Shown here: positions 40,945 through 49,461 of the stretch, piece after piece | How positions within the stretch are numbered: the first letter of the stretch is position 1 | Layout: each line of letters begins with the position of its first letter | Assembly: GCF_014202475.1 (NCBI RefSeq) | Contig: NZ_JACHGV010000006.1 | Span: 434,001 to 498,000 of the forward strand | Direction: 5' to 3' | Length of the DNA stretch: 64,000 nt | Origin: Streptomyces paradoxus | Lineage (GTDB): Bacteria; Actinomycetota; Actinomycetes; Streptomycetales; Streptomycetaceae | The notes under the pieces: generated by a model | The model's database searches: none | The model's input: the letters and a program-made list of their open reading frames with translations, nothing else | What the model was told of the DNA's origin: nothing | Translations under genes and position numbers: made by a program

Positions 40945-41621
40945 TTTCCGGCCCGCTTCTCCTCGACGAGGGTGACGACGCACTCGATGACCTGGGCCAG
41001 CGTGAGCTCGGTGGTGTCCACCTCGACGGCGTCGTCCGCCTTGGCGAGCGGGGAGGTCTTGCGGCTGGAGTCGGCGGCGTCCCGCTTGATCAGGGCCTCA
41101 CGGGTGGAGTGGACGTCGGAGCCCTTCAGCTCGCCGCTGCGGCGGGCGGCACGCGCCTCCGGGGAGGCGGTGAGGAAGATCTTGAGGTCGGCGTCCGGCA
41201 GCACGGTGGTGCCGATGTCCCGGCCCTCGACGACGATGCCCTGCTCCGCGGAGGCGGCGATGGAACGCTGCAGCTCGGTGATCCGGGCGCGCACCTCGGG
41301 CACCGCGCTGACCGCGCTGACCTTGGAGGAGACCTCCTGGGTCCGGATCGGGGCCGCCACATCCACGCCGTCGACCGTGATGGTCGGGCCCTCCGGGTCG
41401 GTGCCGGAGACGATCTCGGGCTTGCCCGCGGCGGCGGCGATGGCGGACGGGTCGTCTATGTCGATGCCGTTGCTCACCATCCACCAGGTGATCGCCCGGT
41501 ACTGGGCGCCGGTGTCCAGGTAGCTCAGCCCGAGCTGGGCCGCCACGGCCTTCGAGGTGCTCGACTTGCCGGTGCCGGCGGGGCCGTCGATGGCGACAAT
41601 CACTGGCGTGGCGCTTTCCAC
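40941..41621 (-). CDS. cmk: Cytidylate kinase
   Basis: The 226-residue enzyme has the P-loop AIDGPAGTGKSSTSK and the LDTGAQYRAITW and VVEGRDIGTTVLPDADLKIFLTASPEARAARR motifs of bacterial CMP kinases. It phosphorylates CMP and dCMP in pyrimidine salvage and nucleotide supply. The GTG at 41621 (VESATPVIVAIDG) follows AGGAAGG; the ORF start at 41678 has no site. It is coupled to the acyltransferase gene; the tyrA stop lies 128 bp upstream. Confidence 0.96.
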   Translation of the reverse strand: MESATPVIVAIDGPAGTGKSSTSKAVAAQLGLSYLDTGAQYRAITWWMVSNGIDIDDPSAIAAAAGKPEIVSGTDPEGPTITVDGVDVAAPIRTQEVSSKVSAVSAVPEVRARITELQRSIAASAEQGIVVEGRDIGTTVLPDADLKIFLTASPEARAARRSGELKGSDVHSTREALIKRDAADSSRKTSPLAKADDAVEVDTTELTLAQVIECVVTLVEEKRAGK

Positions 41622-41749
41622 AGTGGGGACCTTCCTGAACCGGGCTCGGCGGGGTGAGGGCGCGACTGCCCCGCACAAGGTTACTGGGTGCGGGTCACTC
41701 GTCCGGCCGCGCGTCCAGGGCGGCGGCGCACAGCTGCCGACCGTACCCG

Positions 41750-42835
41750 CTATTGCCGGAGCGCCCAGCCCCTCTCCCGCAGCGCGGCGCTCAGGACTGG
41801 GGCCGCCTTCGGCTCCACCATCAGCTGCACCAGACCGGCCTGCTGCCCCGTGGCGTGCTCGATCCGTACGTCCTCGATGTTGACGCCGGCCAGGCCCGCG
41901 TCGGCGAAGATCCGGGCCAGCTGTCCCGGCTGGTCGTCGATGAGCACGGCCACGACCTCGTAGGCCCGTGGCGCGGACCCGTGCTTGCCGGGGACGCGGA
42001 CCTGCCCGGCGTTGCCGCGCCGCAGCACGTCCTCGATCCCGTCGGCGCCCTCACGGCGCTTGTGGTCGTCGGAGGACTGCAGGGCGCGCAGGGCCCGCAC
42101 GGTCTCCTCCAGGTCGGCGGCGACGTCCGTGAGCAGGTCGGCGACCGGCGCGGGGTTCGCGGAGAGGATGTCGATCCACATCCGGGGGTCGGAGGCGGCG
42201 ATCCGCGTCACGTCCCGGATGCCCTGCCCGCACAGTCGTACGGCGGACTCCTCGGCGTGCTCCAGCCGCGCGGCGACCAGGCTGGAGACCAGGTGGGGCA
42301 TGTGGGAGACGAGGGCGACAGCCCGGTCGTGGGCGTCGGCGTCCATGACGACGGGCACGGCCCGGCAGTGCGAGACCAGTTCCAGGGCGAGGTTCAGCAC
42401 CTCGGTGTCGGTGTCCCGGGTCGGGGTCAGCACCCAGGGGCGGCCCTCGAAGAGGTCGGCGGTCGCGGCCAAGGGGCCGGACTTCTCCCGGCCCGACATC
42501 GGGTGCGATCCGATGTACGCCGACAGGTCGAGGCCACACGCCTCCAGCTCGCGGCGGGGTCCGCCCTTGACGCTGGCGACGTCCAGGTAGCCGCGCCCGG
42601 CACCGCGGCGCAGGGCGTCGCCGAGCACGTCGGCGACGTGGGCGGGCGGGGCGGCGACGATCACGAGGTCGACGGGCCCGTCCGGCGCCTCGTCCGTGCC
42701 GGCGCCGAGCGCGGCCGCCGTACGGGCCTGCTCCGGGTCCGGGTCGGCGAGGTGGACGGTGACGCCCCGCTGAGCCAGGGCCAGAGCGGCGGACGTGCCG
42801 ATGAGGCCGGTGCCGATGACGAGTGCGGTCCTCAC
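41750..42835 (-). CDS. tyrA: Prephenate dehydrogenase with ACT domain
   Basis: The 361-residue enzyme has an N-terminal Rossmann fold (ALVIGTGLIGTSAALAL), the SHPMSGREKSGP catalytic region and a C-terminal ACT domain (about 285-361, VVAVLIDDQPGQLARIFADAG) for feedback control by aromatic amino acids. It converts prephenate to 4-hydroxyphenylpyruvate for tyrosine. The GTG start overlaps the aroH stop (GTGA). The pair covers chorismate to tyrosine precursor in one operon. Confidence 0.95.
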   Translation of the reverse strand: MRTALVIGTGLIGTSAALALAQRGVTVHLADPDPEQARTAAALGAGTDEAPDGPVDLVIVAAPPAHVADVLGDALRRGAGRGYLDVASVKGGPRRELEACGLDLSAYIGSHPMSGREKSGPLAATADLFEGRPWVLTPTRDTDTEVLNLALELVSHCRAVPVVMDADAHDRAVALVSHMPHLVSSLVAARLEHAEESAVRLCGQGIRDVTRIAASDPRMWIDILSANPAPVADLLTDVAADLEETVRALRALQSSDDHKRREGADGIEDVLRRGNAGQVRVPGKHGSAPRAYEVVAVLIDDQPGQLARIFADAGLAGVNIEDVRIEHATGQQAGLVQLMVEPKAAPVLSAALRERGWALRQ

Positions 42836-43194
42836 TGGGCGATGTCCTTGCGCAGGGCGGCCGCGGCGCCGAGGTAGACGTGGGCGATCTCGGCCCGGGG
42901 CCGGTCGGACTCGATGTGCGCGAGGACCCGGACGACTCGTGGCATGGCGCCTTCGATGTCCAGTTCCTGGGCGCAGATCAGCGGCACGTCGACGATGCCC
43001 AGCTTGCGGGCGGCGGCCGCCGGGAAGTCGCTGTGCAGGTCGGGCGTGGCCGTGAACCAGATGCTGATCAGGTCGTCGGCGGCGAGATCATTGCGCTCCA
43101 GGATCTCCGCGAGCAGGGCTCCGACCTGCTCGTCCATGTGCCCGGCCTCGTCCCGATCGAGTTGGACGGCGCCCCGGACCGCTCGTACCGCCAC
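42832..43194 (-). CDS. aroH: Chorismate mutase, AroH class
   Basis: The 120-residue protein matches the small trimeric AroH fold. AVRAVRGAVQLDRDEAGHM carries the Arg of the active site, SIWFTATPDLHSDFPAAAAR holds the core, and PRVVRVLAHIE and HVYLGAAAALRKD come at the end. It converts chorismate to prephenate, the substrate of the coupled tyrA gene. The GTG at 43194 follows AAGGAGC; the ORF to 43323 runs into promoter DNA. Confidence 0.93.
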   Translation of the reverse strand: MAVRAVRGAVQLDRDEAGHMDEQVGALLAEILERNDLAADDLISIWFTATPDLHSDFPAAAARKLGIVDVPLICAQELDIEGAMPRVVRVLAHIESDRPRAEIAHVYLGAAAALRKDIAQ

Positions 43195-43373
43195 GGCGAT
43201 GCTCCTTGCTGACGTGCGTGTCGCTCTACGTCCGACCAGCCTAGTCAGCCCACACGGCCCGGGTGTGCGGCGCCCGCTCGCTGAGACGCCGGGATCAACA
43301 CCTTTGGGTAAGTTCGGTGCCAAGATGATGCAAATTCCGATTCACCCCCCTTTGGCACTTCCGGAGTGACGAC

Positions 43374-43814
43374 ATGACCCACGAGACCACGCGCCGCACG
43401 GTCCTCCTCGCGACGGGTGCGACGGGAGCGGCGGCGCTCGTCGCGGCCTGCGGCGGCGGAGGCGACGGCAACGGTGCCGATGCGACGAGCTCCCCCACCG
43501 GCCAGGACGCGACGAGCGCCCCCGCCGGAAAGGTCCTGGCCAACCTGGACGAGATCCCGGTCGGTGGCGGCAAGATCTTCAAGGAAGAGGAAGTCGTGGT
43601 GACCCAGCCGGAGCAGGGTCAGTTCAAGGCCTTCTCGGCGATCTGCACCCACCAGCGCTGCGTGGTGGGGTCCGTCTCCGACGGTACGATCGACTGTCCC
43701 TGCCACGGCAGCAAGTTCAAGATCGCCGACGGCGCGGTGGCCCAGGGGCCGGCGACCCGGCCGCTGCCCGCCGAACAGATCACCGTGGAGGGGAACTCGA
43801 TTCGCCTGGCCTGA
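43374..43814 (+). CDS. Rieske 2Fe-2S lipoprotein
   Basis: The 146-residue protein starts with TTRRTVLLATGATG, a twin-arginine-type signal, and a lipobox LVAAC (Cys26). The Rieske motif is CTHQRC then CPCHGSKF, giving the Cys-His/Cys-His ligands of a 2Fe-2S cluster. A protein folded with a cluster and carried by Tat would be anchored outside the membrane. Its electron partner is unknown and no oxidase gene is adjacent. GGAG precedes the ATG at 43374. Confidence 0.9.
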   Translation: MTHETTRRTVLLATGATGAAALVAACGGGGDGNGADATSSPTGQDATSAPAGKVLANLDEIPVGGGKIFKEEEVVVTQPEQGQFKAFSAICTHQRCVVGSVSDGTIDCPCHGSKFKIADGAVAQGPATRPLPAEQITVEGNSIRLA

Positions 43815-43837
43815 GGGCCGCGCCCGGCACCGGGCCG

Positions 43838-44857
43838 TCACGCGTCCCACAGCACCCCGAGGGTGAGCAGGTCGCTCCGGTACTCGACGCGGTCGGCCCA
43901 CTCGGTGGGCCAGGCCTCCGCACCCAGGTACGCGCCGGCGAAGGCGCCCGCCAGACAGGCGATCGAGTCCGAGTCGCCGGCGGTGCAGGCGGCACGGCGC
44001 AGGGCGGTCAGCGGCTCGTCGACGAAGAGCAGGAAGCACAGCAGCCCGGTCGTCAGGGCCTCCTCGGCGATCCAGCCCTCGCCGGTGGCCAGGCACGGGT
44101 CGGTCTCCGGTGAGACGGTGCGCACGGCGTGCCGGAGCCGTTCGAGGGCCTCCAGGCACTCGTCCCAGCCGCGCGCGATGAACCGCTCGGGGCTCGGGTC
44201 CCCGGCCCGCCGCCACAGGTCACCGAGCCAGCGCTCGTGGTAGCGGCCGCGGTTCTCCAGGGCGTACGAGCGGAGCAGGCCGATCAGCCCGGTCGGCTCG
44301 GCGCCCTGCGCGAGCAGGCGTACGGCGTGTGCGGTGAGGTCGGAGGCGGCGAGCGCGGTGGGGTGCCCGTGGGTGAGGGCGGACTGCAACTGGGCGGCGC
44401 CCGCGCGCTGTTCGTCACTGAGGCCGGGCACGAGGCCCAGGGGCGCGACGCGCATGTTGGCGCCGCAGCCCTTGGAGCCGATCTGACTGGCGTCCTGCCA
44501 GGGGCGGGTCTCGTGCTCCAGCAGGGCGCAGGCCCTGAGACAGGTGTTGCCGGGGGCGCGGTTGTTCTCCGGAGAGCGGTTCCAGGCGATGAACTCCCGG
44601 CGTACCGCTTCGGCCATCCCCTGGGGCGCGAGCACGCCCCGGTCCATCGCTGTCCGTATCCCCCGCCCGAGCGCCAGTGTCATCTGGGTGTCGTCCGAGA
44701 CGGTGGCGTGCTTCGGCAGCTCCATCTGCCGCCAGGGTCCGCACTTGGCGAGGATCGAGGGAACGTCACTGAACTCGGTCGGATACCCCAGCGCATCCCC
44801 GAGGGCCAGGCCCGTGAGCGCTCCGGTGGCGGCTTGCTTGTGGACGAGCGTGGTCAT
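43838..44857 (-). CDS. ADP-ribosylglycohydrolase (DraG family)
   Basis: The 339-residue enzyme has the DraG landmarks ALTGLALGDALGYPTEF at the start, HATVSDDTQMTLAL in the metal site and AGDSDSIACLAGAFAGAYLG near the end. These Asp residues bind the two magnesium ions. Such enzymes remove ADP-ribose from proteins or other acceptors. Its ATG overlaps the stop of the NrtR-like NUDIX gene (ATGA), so both are made together; the link to NAD and ADP-ribose handling is strong. Confidence 0.92.
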   Translation of the reverse strand: MTTLVHKQAATGALTGLALGDALGYPTEFSDVPSILAKCGPWRQMELPKHATVSDDTQMTLALGRGIRTAMDRGVLAPQGMAEAVRREFIAWNRSPENNRAPGNTCLRACALLEHETRPWQDASQIGSKGCGANMRVAPLGLVPGLSDEQRAGAAQLQSALTHGHPTALAASDLTAHAVRLLAQGAEPTGLIGLLRSYALENRGRYHERWLGDLWRRAGDPSPERFIARGWDECLEALERLRHAVRTVSPETDPCLATGEGWIAEEALTTGLLCFLLFVDEPLTALRRAACTAGDSDSIACLAGAFAGAYLGAEAWPTEWADRVEYRSDLLTLGVLWDA

Positions 44858-45573
44858 GCGGGGCGTCCTTCCCGGGTGGGCCGGAGGAGAGGCGGGTGGA
44901 GGGCGGTGGCGGTTCCGGCGCGGTACAGCGCGGCGGGTTTGCCGCGGCCGCCGGTCAGTCGCGCGGCACCCGGGACGGCTTCGACGAAGCCCGGCGTGGC
45001 GAGCACCTTGCGGCGGAAGTTGGGCCGGTCGAGCTCGGTGCCCCACACGGTCTCGTAGACCCGCTGGAGCTCGCCGAGGGTGAACTCCGGCGGGCAGAAG
45101 GCGGTGGCGAGGCAGGTGTACTCGAACTTGGCGCCGACGCGGTCATGGGCGTCGGCCAGGATGCGGTCGTGGTCGAAGGCGAGCGGTCCGGCCGTGCCGT
45201 ACGGCACCCAGCGGGCCTCGGCGGCGTCGCTGCCGCCGTGCGCCTCGGGGGCGTCGGGCAGCAGAGCGGCGAAGGCGACCGACACGACCCGCATCCGGGG
45301 GTCGCGGCCCGGCTCGCTGTAGGTCCGCAGCTGCTCCAGGTGCAGCCCCGAGACGTCGGACAGGCCGGTCTCCTCGGCGAGTTCACGCCGGGCGGCCGTC
45401 TCCGCGGACTCGTCCGGCTGCACGAAGCCGCCGGGCAGGGCCCAGCGCCCGGCGTACGGCTCCTGTCCGCGCTCGACGAGCAGCACGTGCAGCGCGTCGT
45501 CCCGGAGGGTGAACACGGCGAGGTCGACGGTGACGGCGAAGGGTTCGTGGGCGTACTTGTCGTAGCCGTCCAT
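44854..45573 (-). CDS. NrtR-like NUDIX transcriptional regulator
   Basis: The 239-residue protein has an N-terminal NUDIX domain (ALPGGFVQPDESAETAARRELAEETGL, with all Nudix-box residues kept) and a C-terminal winged helix (about 150-239, EFTLGELQRVYETVWGTELDRPNFRRKVLA). This layout is that of NrtR, which senses ADP-ribose and represses NAD-related genes. A 15+15 dyad covering its ribosome binding site fits autorepression. The Nudix box is intact, so it may also hydrolyse ADP-ribose. The ATG at 45573 is chosen over the GTG at 45582, which would overlap the Shine-Dalgarno sequence. Confidence 0.88.
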   Translation of the reverse strand: MDGYDKYAHEPFAVTVDLAVFTLRDDALHVLLVERGQEPYAGRWALPGGFVQPDESAETAARRELAEETGLSDVSGLHLEQLRTYSEPGRDPRMRVVSVAFAALLPDAPEAHGGSDAAEARWVPYGTAGPLAFDHDRILADAHDRVGAKFEYTCLATAFCPPEFTLGELQRVYETVWGTELDRPNFRRKVLATPGFVEAVPGAARLTGGRGKPAALYRAGTATALHPPLLRPTREGRPA

Positions 45574-45581
45574 GACGAACA

Positions 45582-45616
45582 CCCCCTTTAATAGTCAGCA
45601 CGACTATAAAAGGGGG
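45582..45616. promoter_or_regulatory. Probable NrtR operator overlapping the ribosome binding site
   Basis: Arms 45582-45596 and 45602-45616 match with a single mismatch around a 5-base spacer; the core is ATAGTC-N5-GACTAT. It lies just upstream of the start codon and includes the AAAGGGGG ribosome binding site. Known NrtR sites are similar AT-rich dyads. Binding would block transcription start and/or translation. Confidence 0.75.
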
Positions 45617-45653
45617 TGCGGGTCGCTCACAAGCCCTGGGGGACGCGCGGTCC

Positions 45654-46715
45654 CTAGAGGTCGACCTCCTGCATCAGCATCCCGACCTCCGTGTTGGACA
45701 GCCGCCGCAGCCAGCCCGACTTCTGGTCGCCCAGGGTGATCGGCCCGAAGGCGACCCGGACCAGCTTGTCGACCGGGAAGCCGGCCTCCGCCAGCATCCG
45801 GCGCACGATGTGCTTGCGGCCCTCGTGGAGGGTGACCTCGACGAGGTAGTTCTTGCCGGTCTGCTGGACGACCCGGAAGTGGTCCGCGCGGGCGTAGCCG
45901 TCCTCCAGCTGGATGCCGTCCTTGAGCTGCTTGCCCAGGTCGCGCGGGATGGGGCCGACGATGTGCGCGAGGTAGGTCTTCTTCACGCCGTACTTCGGGT
46001 GCGTCAGCCGGTGGGCCAGCTCACCGTGGTTGGTGAGCAGGATGACGCCCTCGGTCTCGGTGTCGAGCCGGCCGACGTGGAAGAGCCGGGTCTCGCGGTT
46101 GGTGACGTAGTCACCGAGGCACTGCCGGCCCTCCGGGTCCTCCATGGTGGACACGACCCCGGCGGGCTTGTTGAGCGAGAAGAACTGGTAGCTCTGCGTG
46201 GCGACGGTCAGGCCGTCGACCTTGATCTCGTCCTTCTCCGGGTCGACGCGCCGCCCCTGCTCCAGGACGATCTCGCCGTTGATCTCGACCCGGGCCTGCT
46301 CGATCAGCTCCTCGCAGGAACGCCGGGAGCCGAAGCCCGCACGGGCGAGGACCTTCTGCAGCCGCTCGCCCTCCTGCTCGGCGCCGGGGAAGGTCTTCGG
46401 GAGCTTGATCTCCTTCTTCCCGGCGTACCGGTCGCGGTTGCGCTCCTCGACCTGCGCCTCGTACTCACGCGGGCGCGCCGGGGCCGTACGCCCCTGCTTC
46501 TGAGGCTGCTTGGGCCCGCCCTTGGCGCCGCCGCGGGCGGAGCCGCCGCGCCCGGACTTGGGGCCGTCCTTCGTCGCCCCGGGGCCCACGTCGTAGCGGC
46601 GCTCCTCGGGGCGGGGCTTGCTGGGGCGGCCCTGCCCCTGCTTCTGGTCCCTGTTGTTGCCGGCGCCGCGGTGGTTACCGCGTCCGCCGCTCTTGCCGCT
46701 GCCGCTGCTTCGCAT
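45654..46715 (-). CDS. rluB: Large-subunit rRNA pseudouridine synthase (RsuA/RluB family)
   Basis: The 353-residue enzyme has a basic Gly/Lys/Arg-rich N-terminal extension (about 105 residues), an S4-type RNA-binding domain (RLQKVLARAGFGSRRSCEELI) and a RsuA/RluB catalytic domain with GRLDTETEG, which holds the catalytic Asp. It makes pseudouridine in rRNA; the exact site is not certain. Its ATG overlaps the scpB stop by one base (TGATG), placing it in the parA-scpA-scpB unit, as in other actinobacteria. Confidence 0.92.
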   Translation of the reverse strand: MRSSGSGKSGGRGNHRGAGNNRDQKQGQGRPSKPRPEERRYDVGPGATKDGPKSGRGGSARGGAKGGPKQPQKQGRTAPARPREYEAQVEERNRDRYAGKKEIKLPKTFPGAEQEGERLQKVLARAGFGSRRSCEELIEQARVEINGEIVLEQGRRVDPEKDEIKVDGLTVATQSYQFFSLNKPAGVVSTMEDPEGRQCLGDYVTNRETRLFHVGRLDTETEGVILLTNHGELAHRLTHPKYGVKKTYLAHIVGPIPRDLGKQLKDGIQLEDGYARADHFRVVQQTGKNYLVEVTLHEGRKHIVRRMLAEAGFPVDKLVRVAFGPITLGDQKSGWLRRLSNTEVGMLMQEVDL

Positions 46716-47404
46716 CAAAGTTCCGTCTGGTCGTCTTCGTCGTCGGTACCCGGGGTGGCCGGGCGGCTGCCCGGCACGTCGTCGTCAGGCGCGTCCGGGT
46801 CGAACGACGGTACGCCTTCCTGGGTCTCGGCCTCGATCGCCTCCGCCTCCGGGAGGAAGGGCGCGAGCTCCGGGAGCTCGTCCAGACCGCGCAGGCCCAT
46901 CCGCTCCAGGAAGTAGTTCGTCGTCCTGTACAGGATCGCACCTGTTTCGGGTTCCGTGCCCGCCTCCTCTATCAGACCGCGCTGGAGGAGGGTGCGCATG
47001 ACGCCGTCGCAGTTGACTCCGCGGACGGCCGAGACCCGGCTGCGGCTGACCGGCTGGCGGTAGGCGACGACCGCGAGGGTCTCCAGGGCGGCCTGGGTGA
47101 GGCGGGCCTGCTGGCCGTCCAGGACGAAGCGCTCGACGGCCGGCGCGAAGGTGGCGCGGGTGTAGAAACGCCAGCCGTTCGCGACGTACCGCAGCTCGAA
47201 GCCGCGGCCCTGGACGGTGTACTCGTCGGCCAGCTCGCGCAGGGCGTCCGCGATCTGGCGCCTCGGCCGCTCCAGTATCTTCGCGAGGTGCTCCTCGGTC
47301 GCGGGCTCGTCCACGACCATGAGGACGGCCTCCAGGGCCGGTTTCAGATCGAGACCGGCGACGGCACTGAGCCCGGCCGGCAGGTCGGTCGTTCGCTCGC
47401 TCAC
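46715..47404 (-). CDS. scpB: Condensin accessory protein ScpB
   Basis: The 229-residue protein has the two winged helices of ScpB: LEAVLMVVDEPATEEHLAKILE at the first, and ALETLAVVAYRQPVSRSRVSAVRGV, GVMRTLLQRGLI at the second. It ends with an acidic tail. With ScpA it forms the SMC kleisin complex for chromosome folding and segregation. The GTG at 47404 overlaps the scpA stop (GTGA); the ORF to 47491 is inside scpA. Confidence 0.95.
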   Translation of the reverse strand: MSERTTDLPAGLSAVAGLDLKPALEAVLMVVDEPATEEHLAKILERPRRQIADALRELADEYTVQGRGFELRYVANGWRFYTRATFAPAVERFVLDGQQARLTQAALETLAVVAYRQPVSRSRVSAVRGVNCDGVMRTLLQRGLIEEAGTEPETGAILYRTTNYFLERMGLRGLDELPELAPFLPEAEAIEAETQEGVPSFDPDAPDDDVPGSRPATPGTDDEDDQTEL

Positions 47405-48876
47405 GCCTTCTTCTCCTCCTTCGGCGGCTCGGGCGGCCGGTCGAACTCGTCGGTGACGGTCGGTGCCTCGTCCCCGTCCCCGCCGGTCCACCGCACGAGC
47501 AGCTCCCCGAGCGCGGTCTCCTGGTCCAGCGCGACGGCCTTCTCGCGGTACAGCTCCAGCAGGGCGAGGAACCTCGCCACGACGGTCAGGGTGTCGTCGG
47601 TGTCCTCCACGAGGGCGCGGAAGCTCGCCTCGCCGAGCTCGCGGAGCCGGGCCACGACGATCTGCGCCTGCTCCTGCACGCTGACCAGCGGGGCGTGGAT
47701 GTGGTCGACGTAGACCTGGGGCTTGGGCCGCGGCTGCATCGCCTTCACGGCGAGTTTGGCGAATCCTTCCGCCCCGATGCTGATGACGACGTCGGGCAGC
47801 AGCTCGGCGTGGTGCGCTTCGAGGCCGACGGTGCGGGGATAGCGCCGGGCCTCGTCGTCGAGGCGCCCGCTGAAGATGTCGGCGATCTGCTTGTAGGCGC
47901 GGTACTGCAGCAGCCGGGCGAACAGCAGGTCCCGCGCTTCGAGCAGCGCGAGATCGCCCTCGTCCTCCACCTCGGCGGCGGGCAGCAGCCGCGCGGCCTT
48001 CAGGTCGAGCAGCGTGGCGGCGACGACCAGGAACTCGGTCGTCTCGTCCAGGTCCCAGTTTGGCCCCATCGCCCGGATGTGGGCCATGAACTCGTCGGTC
48101 ACCTTCGACAGCGCGACCTCGGTGACGTCCAGCTTGTGCCGCGAGATCAACTGCAACAGCAGATCGAAGGGCCCCTCGAAGTTCGCGAGCCGGACCTTGA
48201 AGACCCCGTCGTCCGCCGCCGCCCCGGCCTCACCGGCCGGGGGCGGGAGGTCCGGGGCGGGCGCGGAAGGCCCCTCGGACGCGGCCTCATCCGCGGGCAG
48301 CGTCTCGGGGGCAGTCCCGCTCGCTTCACCCACGAACACCGGCCCGCCCGCGCCCGCAGGCCGCGCGAGGGGCTCGGCCATGTCCGTGGGCGGCGCCACC
48401 GGCCCGGTCGCCTCCACAGGCGGTGCCAAGGGCTCGGCCGTGTCCGCCGGTCCGGGGGCTGCGGCTTTCGGGGACCCGACCGGCGCAGCCGCGGGCCCGG
48501 CGTCGTGGGGCGAGAAGCCCGGCTCGGCCACCGGGGCGCCGGGCCCCGCATGCGCGACGCCCCCGCTCGCAGACGGCACTCCGTACCGGACCGCCTCCGC
48601 CCGCGGTTCGACCGGCGGAGCGGTCCCGTCACCATCCGGGGAGCGCCCGGGTGACTCGGCCGCCCCGGCCCCGGCCGGCTCGACCGGCGGGGCCTCCTCC
48701 GACGAGGGGGAGGGCCCGACCTCCTGAGGCTCGATCTCCTGACGCTCGGCCTCCTGCGGCTCGGCCTCTGGCCGCTCAGCCGGCGGAGCCGTCCGCGGAG
48801 CCCCCGGCCCCCTCCCCAGCGCACGCCGGCGGCCGGCCGGGCCGCCGGGGGGAGGTGGGGAAGCGTTCGAGGTCAT
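47401..48876 (-). CDS. scpA: Kleisin ScpA with long disordered N-terminus
   Basis: The 491-residue protein has a Pro/Ala/Glu-rich, low-complexity N-terminal part (1-222), then a kleisin domain. FKVRLANFEGPFDLLLQLISRHKLDVTEVALSKV (about 224-258) and ATLLDLKAARLLPAAEVEDEG are clear ScpA signatures. ScpA bridges the SMC heads and binds ScpB. Usual ScpA proteins are about 250 residues, so the extension doubles its size. The ATG at 48876 is the only start that has a good context; a start closer to residue 222 is not excluded. Confidence 0.9.
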   Translation of the reverse strand: MTSNASPPPPGGPAGRRRALGRGPGAPRTAPPAERPEAEPQEAERQEIEPQEVGPSPSSEEAPPVEPAGAGAAESPGRSPDGDGTAPPVEPRAEAVRYGVPSASGGVAHAGPGAPVAEPGFSPHDAGPAAAPVGSPKAAAPGPADTAEPLAPPVEATGPVAPPTDMAEPLARPAGAGGPVFVGEASGTAPETLPADEAASEGPSAPAPDLPPPAGEAGAAADDGVFKVRLANFEGPFDLLLQLISRHKLDVTEVALSKVTDEFMAHIRAMGPNWDLDETTEFLVVAATLLDLKAARLLPAAEVEDEGDLALLEARDLLFARLLQYRAYKQIADIFSGRLDDEARRYPRTVGLEAHHAELLPDVVISIGAEGFAKLAVKAMQPRPKPQVYVDHIHAPLVSVQEQAQIVVARLRELGEASFRALVEDTDDTLTVVARFLALLELYREKAVALDQETALGELLVRWTGGDGDEAPTVTDEFDRPPEPPKEEKKA

Positions 48877-48894
48877 GGCCCCCGCAGGCTACCG

Positions 48895-49461
48895 CTACCG
48901 CCCGCGCAGTCGTCGTACGAGGATGCTGGCGTCTCCGCGGGTCTCCAGGTCGGCGAGGACCACCGCGACCGCCTCGCGGACGATGCGCCCGCGGTCGACG
49001 GCCAGGCCGTGCTCGCCGCGGAGCACCAGACGGGCGTGCTCCAGGTCCATGAGCTCCTCGGCCGACACGTAGACCGTGATCTTCTCGTCGTGCCGCTCAC
49101 GGCCGCTGGGACGGCGCGAGGCGTTCCGCCCGCGCTTGCGGGGCGCGGCCCCGGCGGCAGAACCTTCCTGCGCCGTCTGCCGGCGGGCGGAGCCGGAGCG
49201 CTCGGCGGTCGCGGAACGGCTGTGCGCCTCCCCGGCCTCGGCCGGCTCCGCGTCCGCCGCGACATGTTCGGCGCCCTCGCCGTCACCGCCCTGCGCGGGC
49301 ACCGACTGCGGTGCGTCCTCCGCGGCCGCTGCCGCCGCGTCGCCCTCCCCCGCCGGAGCGGGCACCCGGGCGTCGCCGTTGGCCTGACGCCTGGGCTGGG
49401 ACGACTGAAGCGCCATCCCCCCTGTCGTACGGAAGAGTTCGTCGGCCCCCGGCAGACTCAC
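48895..49461 (-). CDS. RHH-like protein between parA and scpA
   Basis: The 188-residue product has an Ala/Gln/Ser-rich N-terminal half and a C-terminal segment KITVYVSAEELMDLEHAR followed by helices (about 125-188). The segment resembles the beta strand and helices of ribbon-helix-helix DNA-binding proteins. The GTG at 49461 overlaps the parA stop (GTGA). Its place between ParA and kleisin genes suggests a DNA-binding partner, perhaps ParB-like in role, but that is inference. It could start at the ATG 49416. Confidence 0.65.
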   Translation of the reverse strand: MSLPGADELFRTTGGMALQSSQPRRQANGDARVPAPAGEGDAAAAAAEDAPQSVPAQGGDGEGAEHVAADAEPAEAGEAHSRSATAERSGSARRQTAQEGSAAGAAPRKRGRNASRRPSGRERHDEKITVYVSAEELMDLEHARLVLRGEHGLAVDRGRIVREAVAVVLADLETRGDASILVRRLRGR

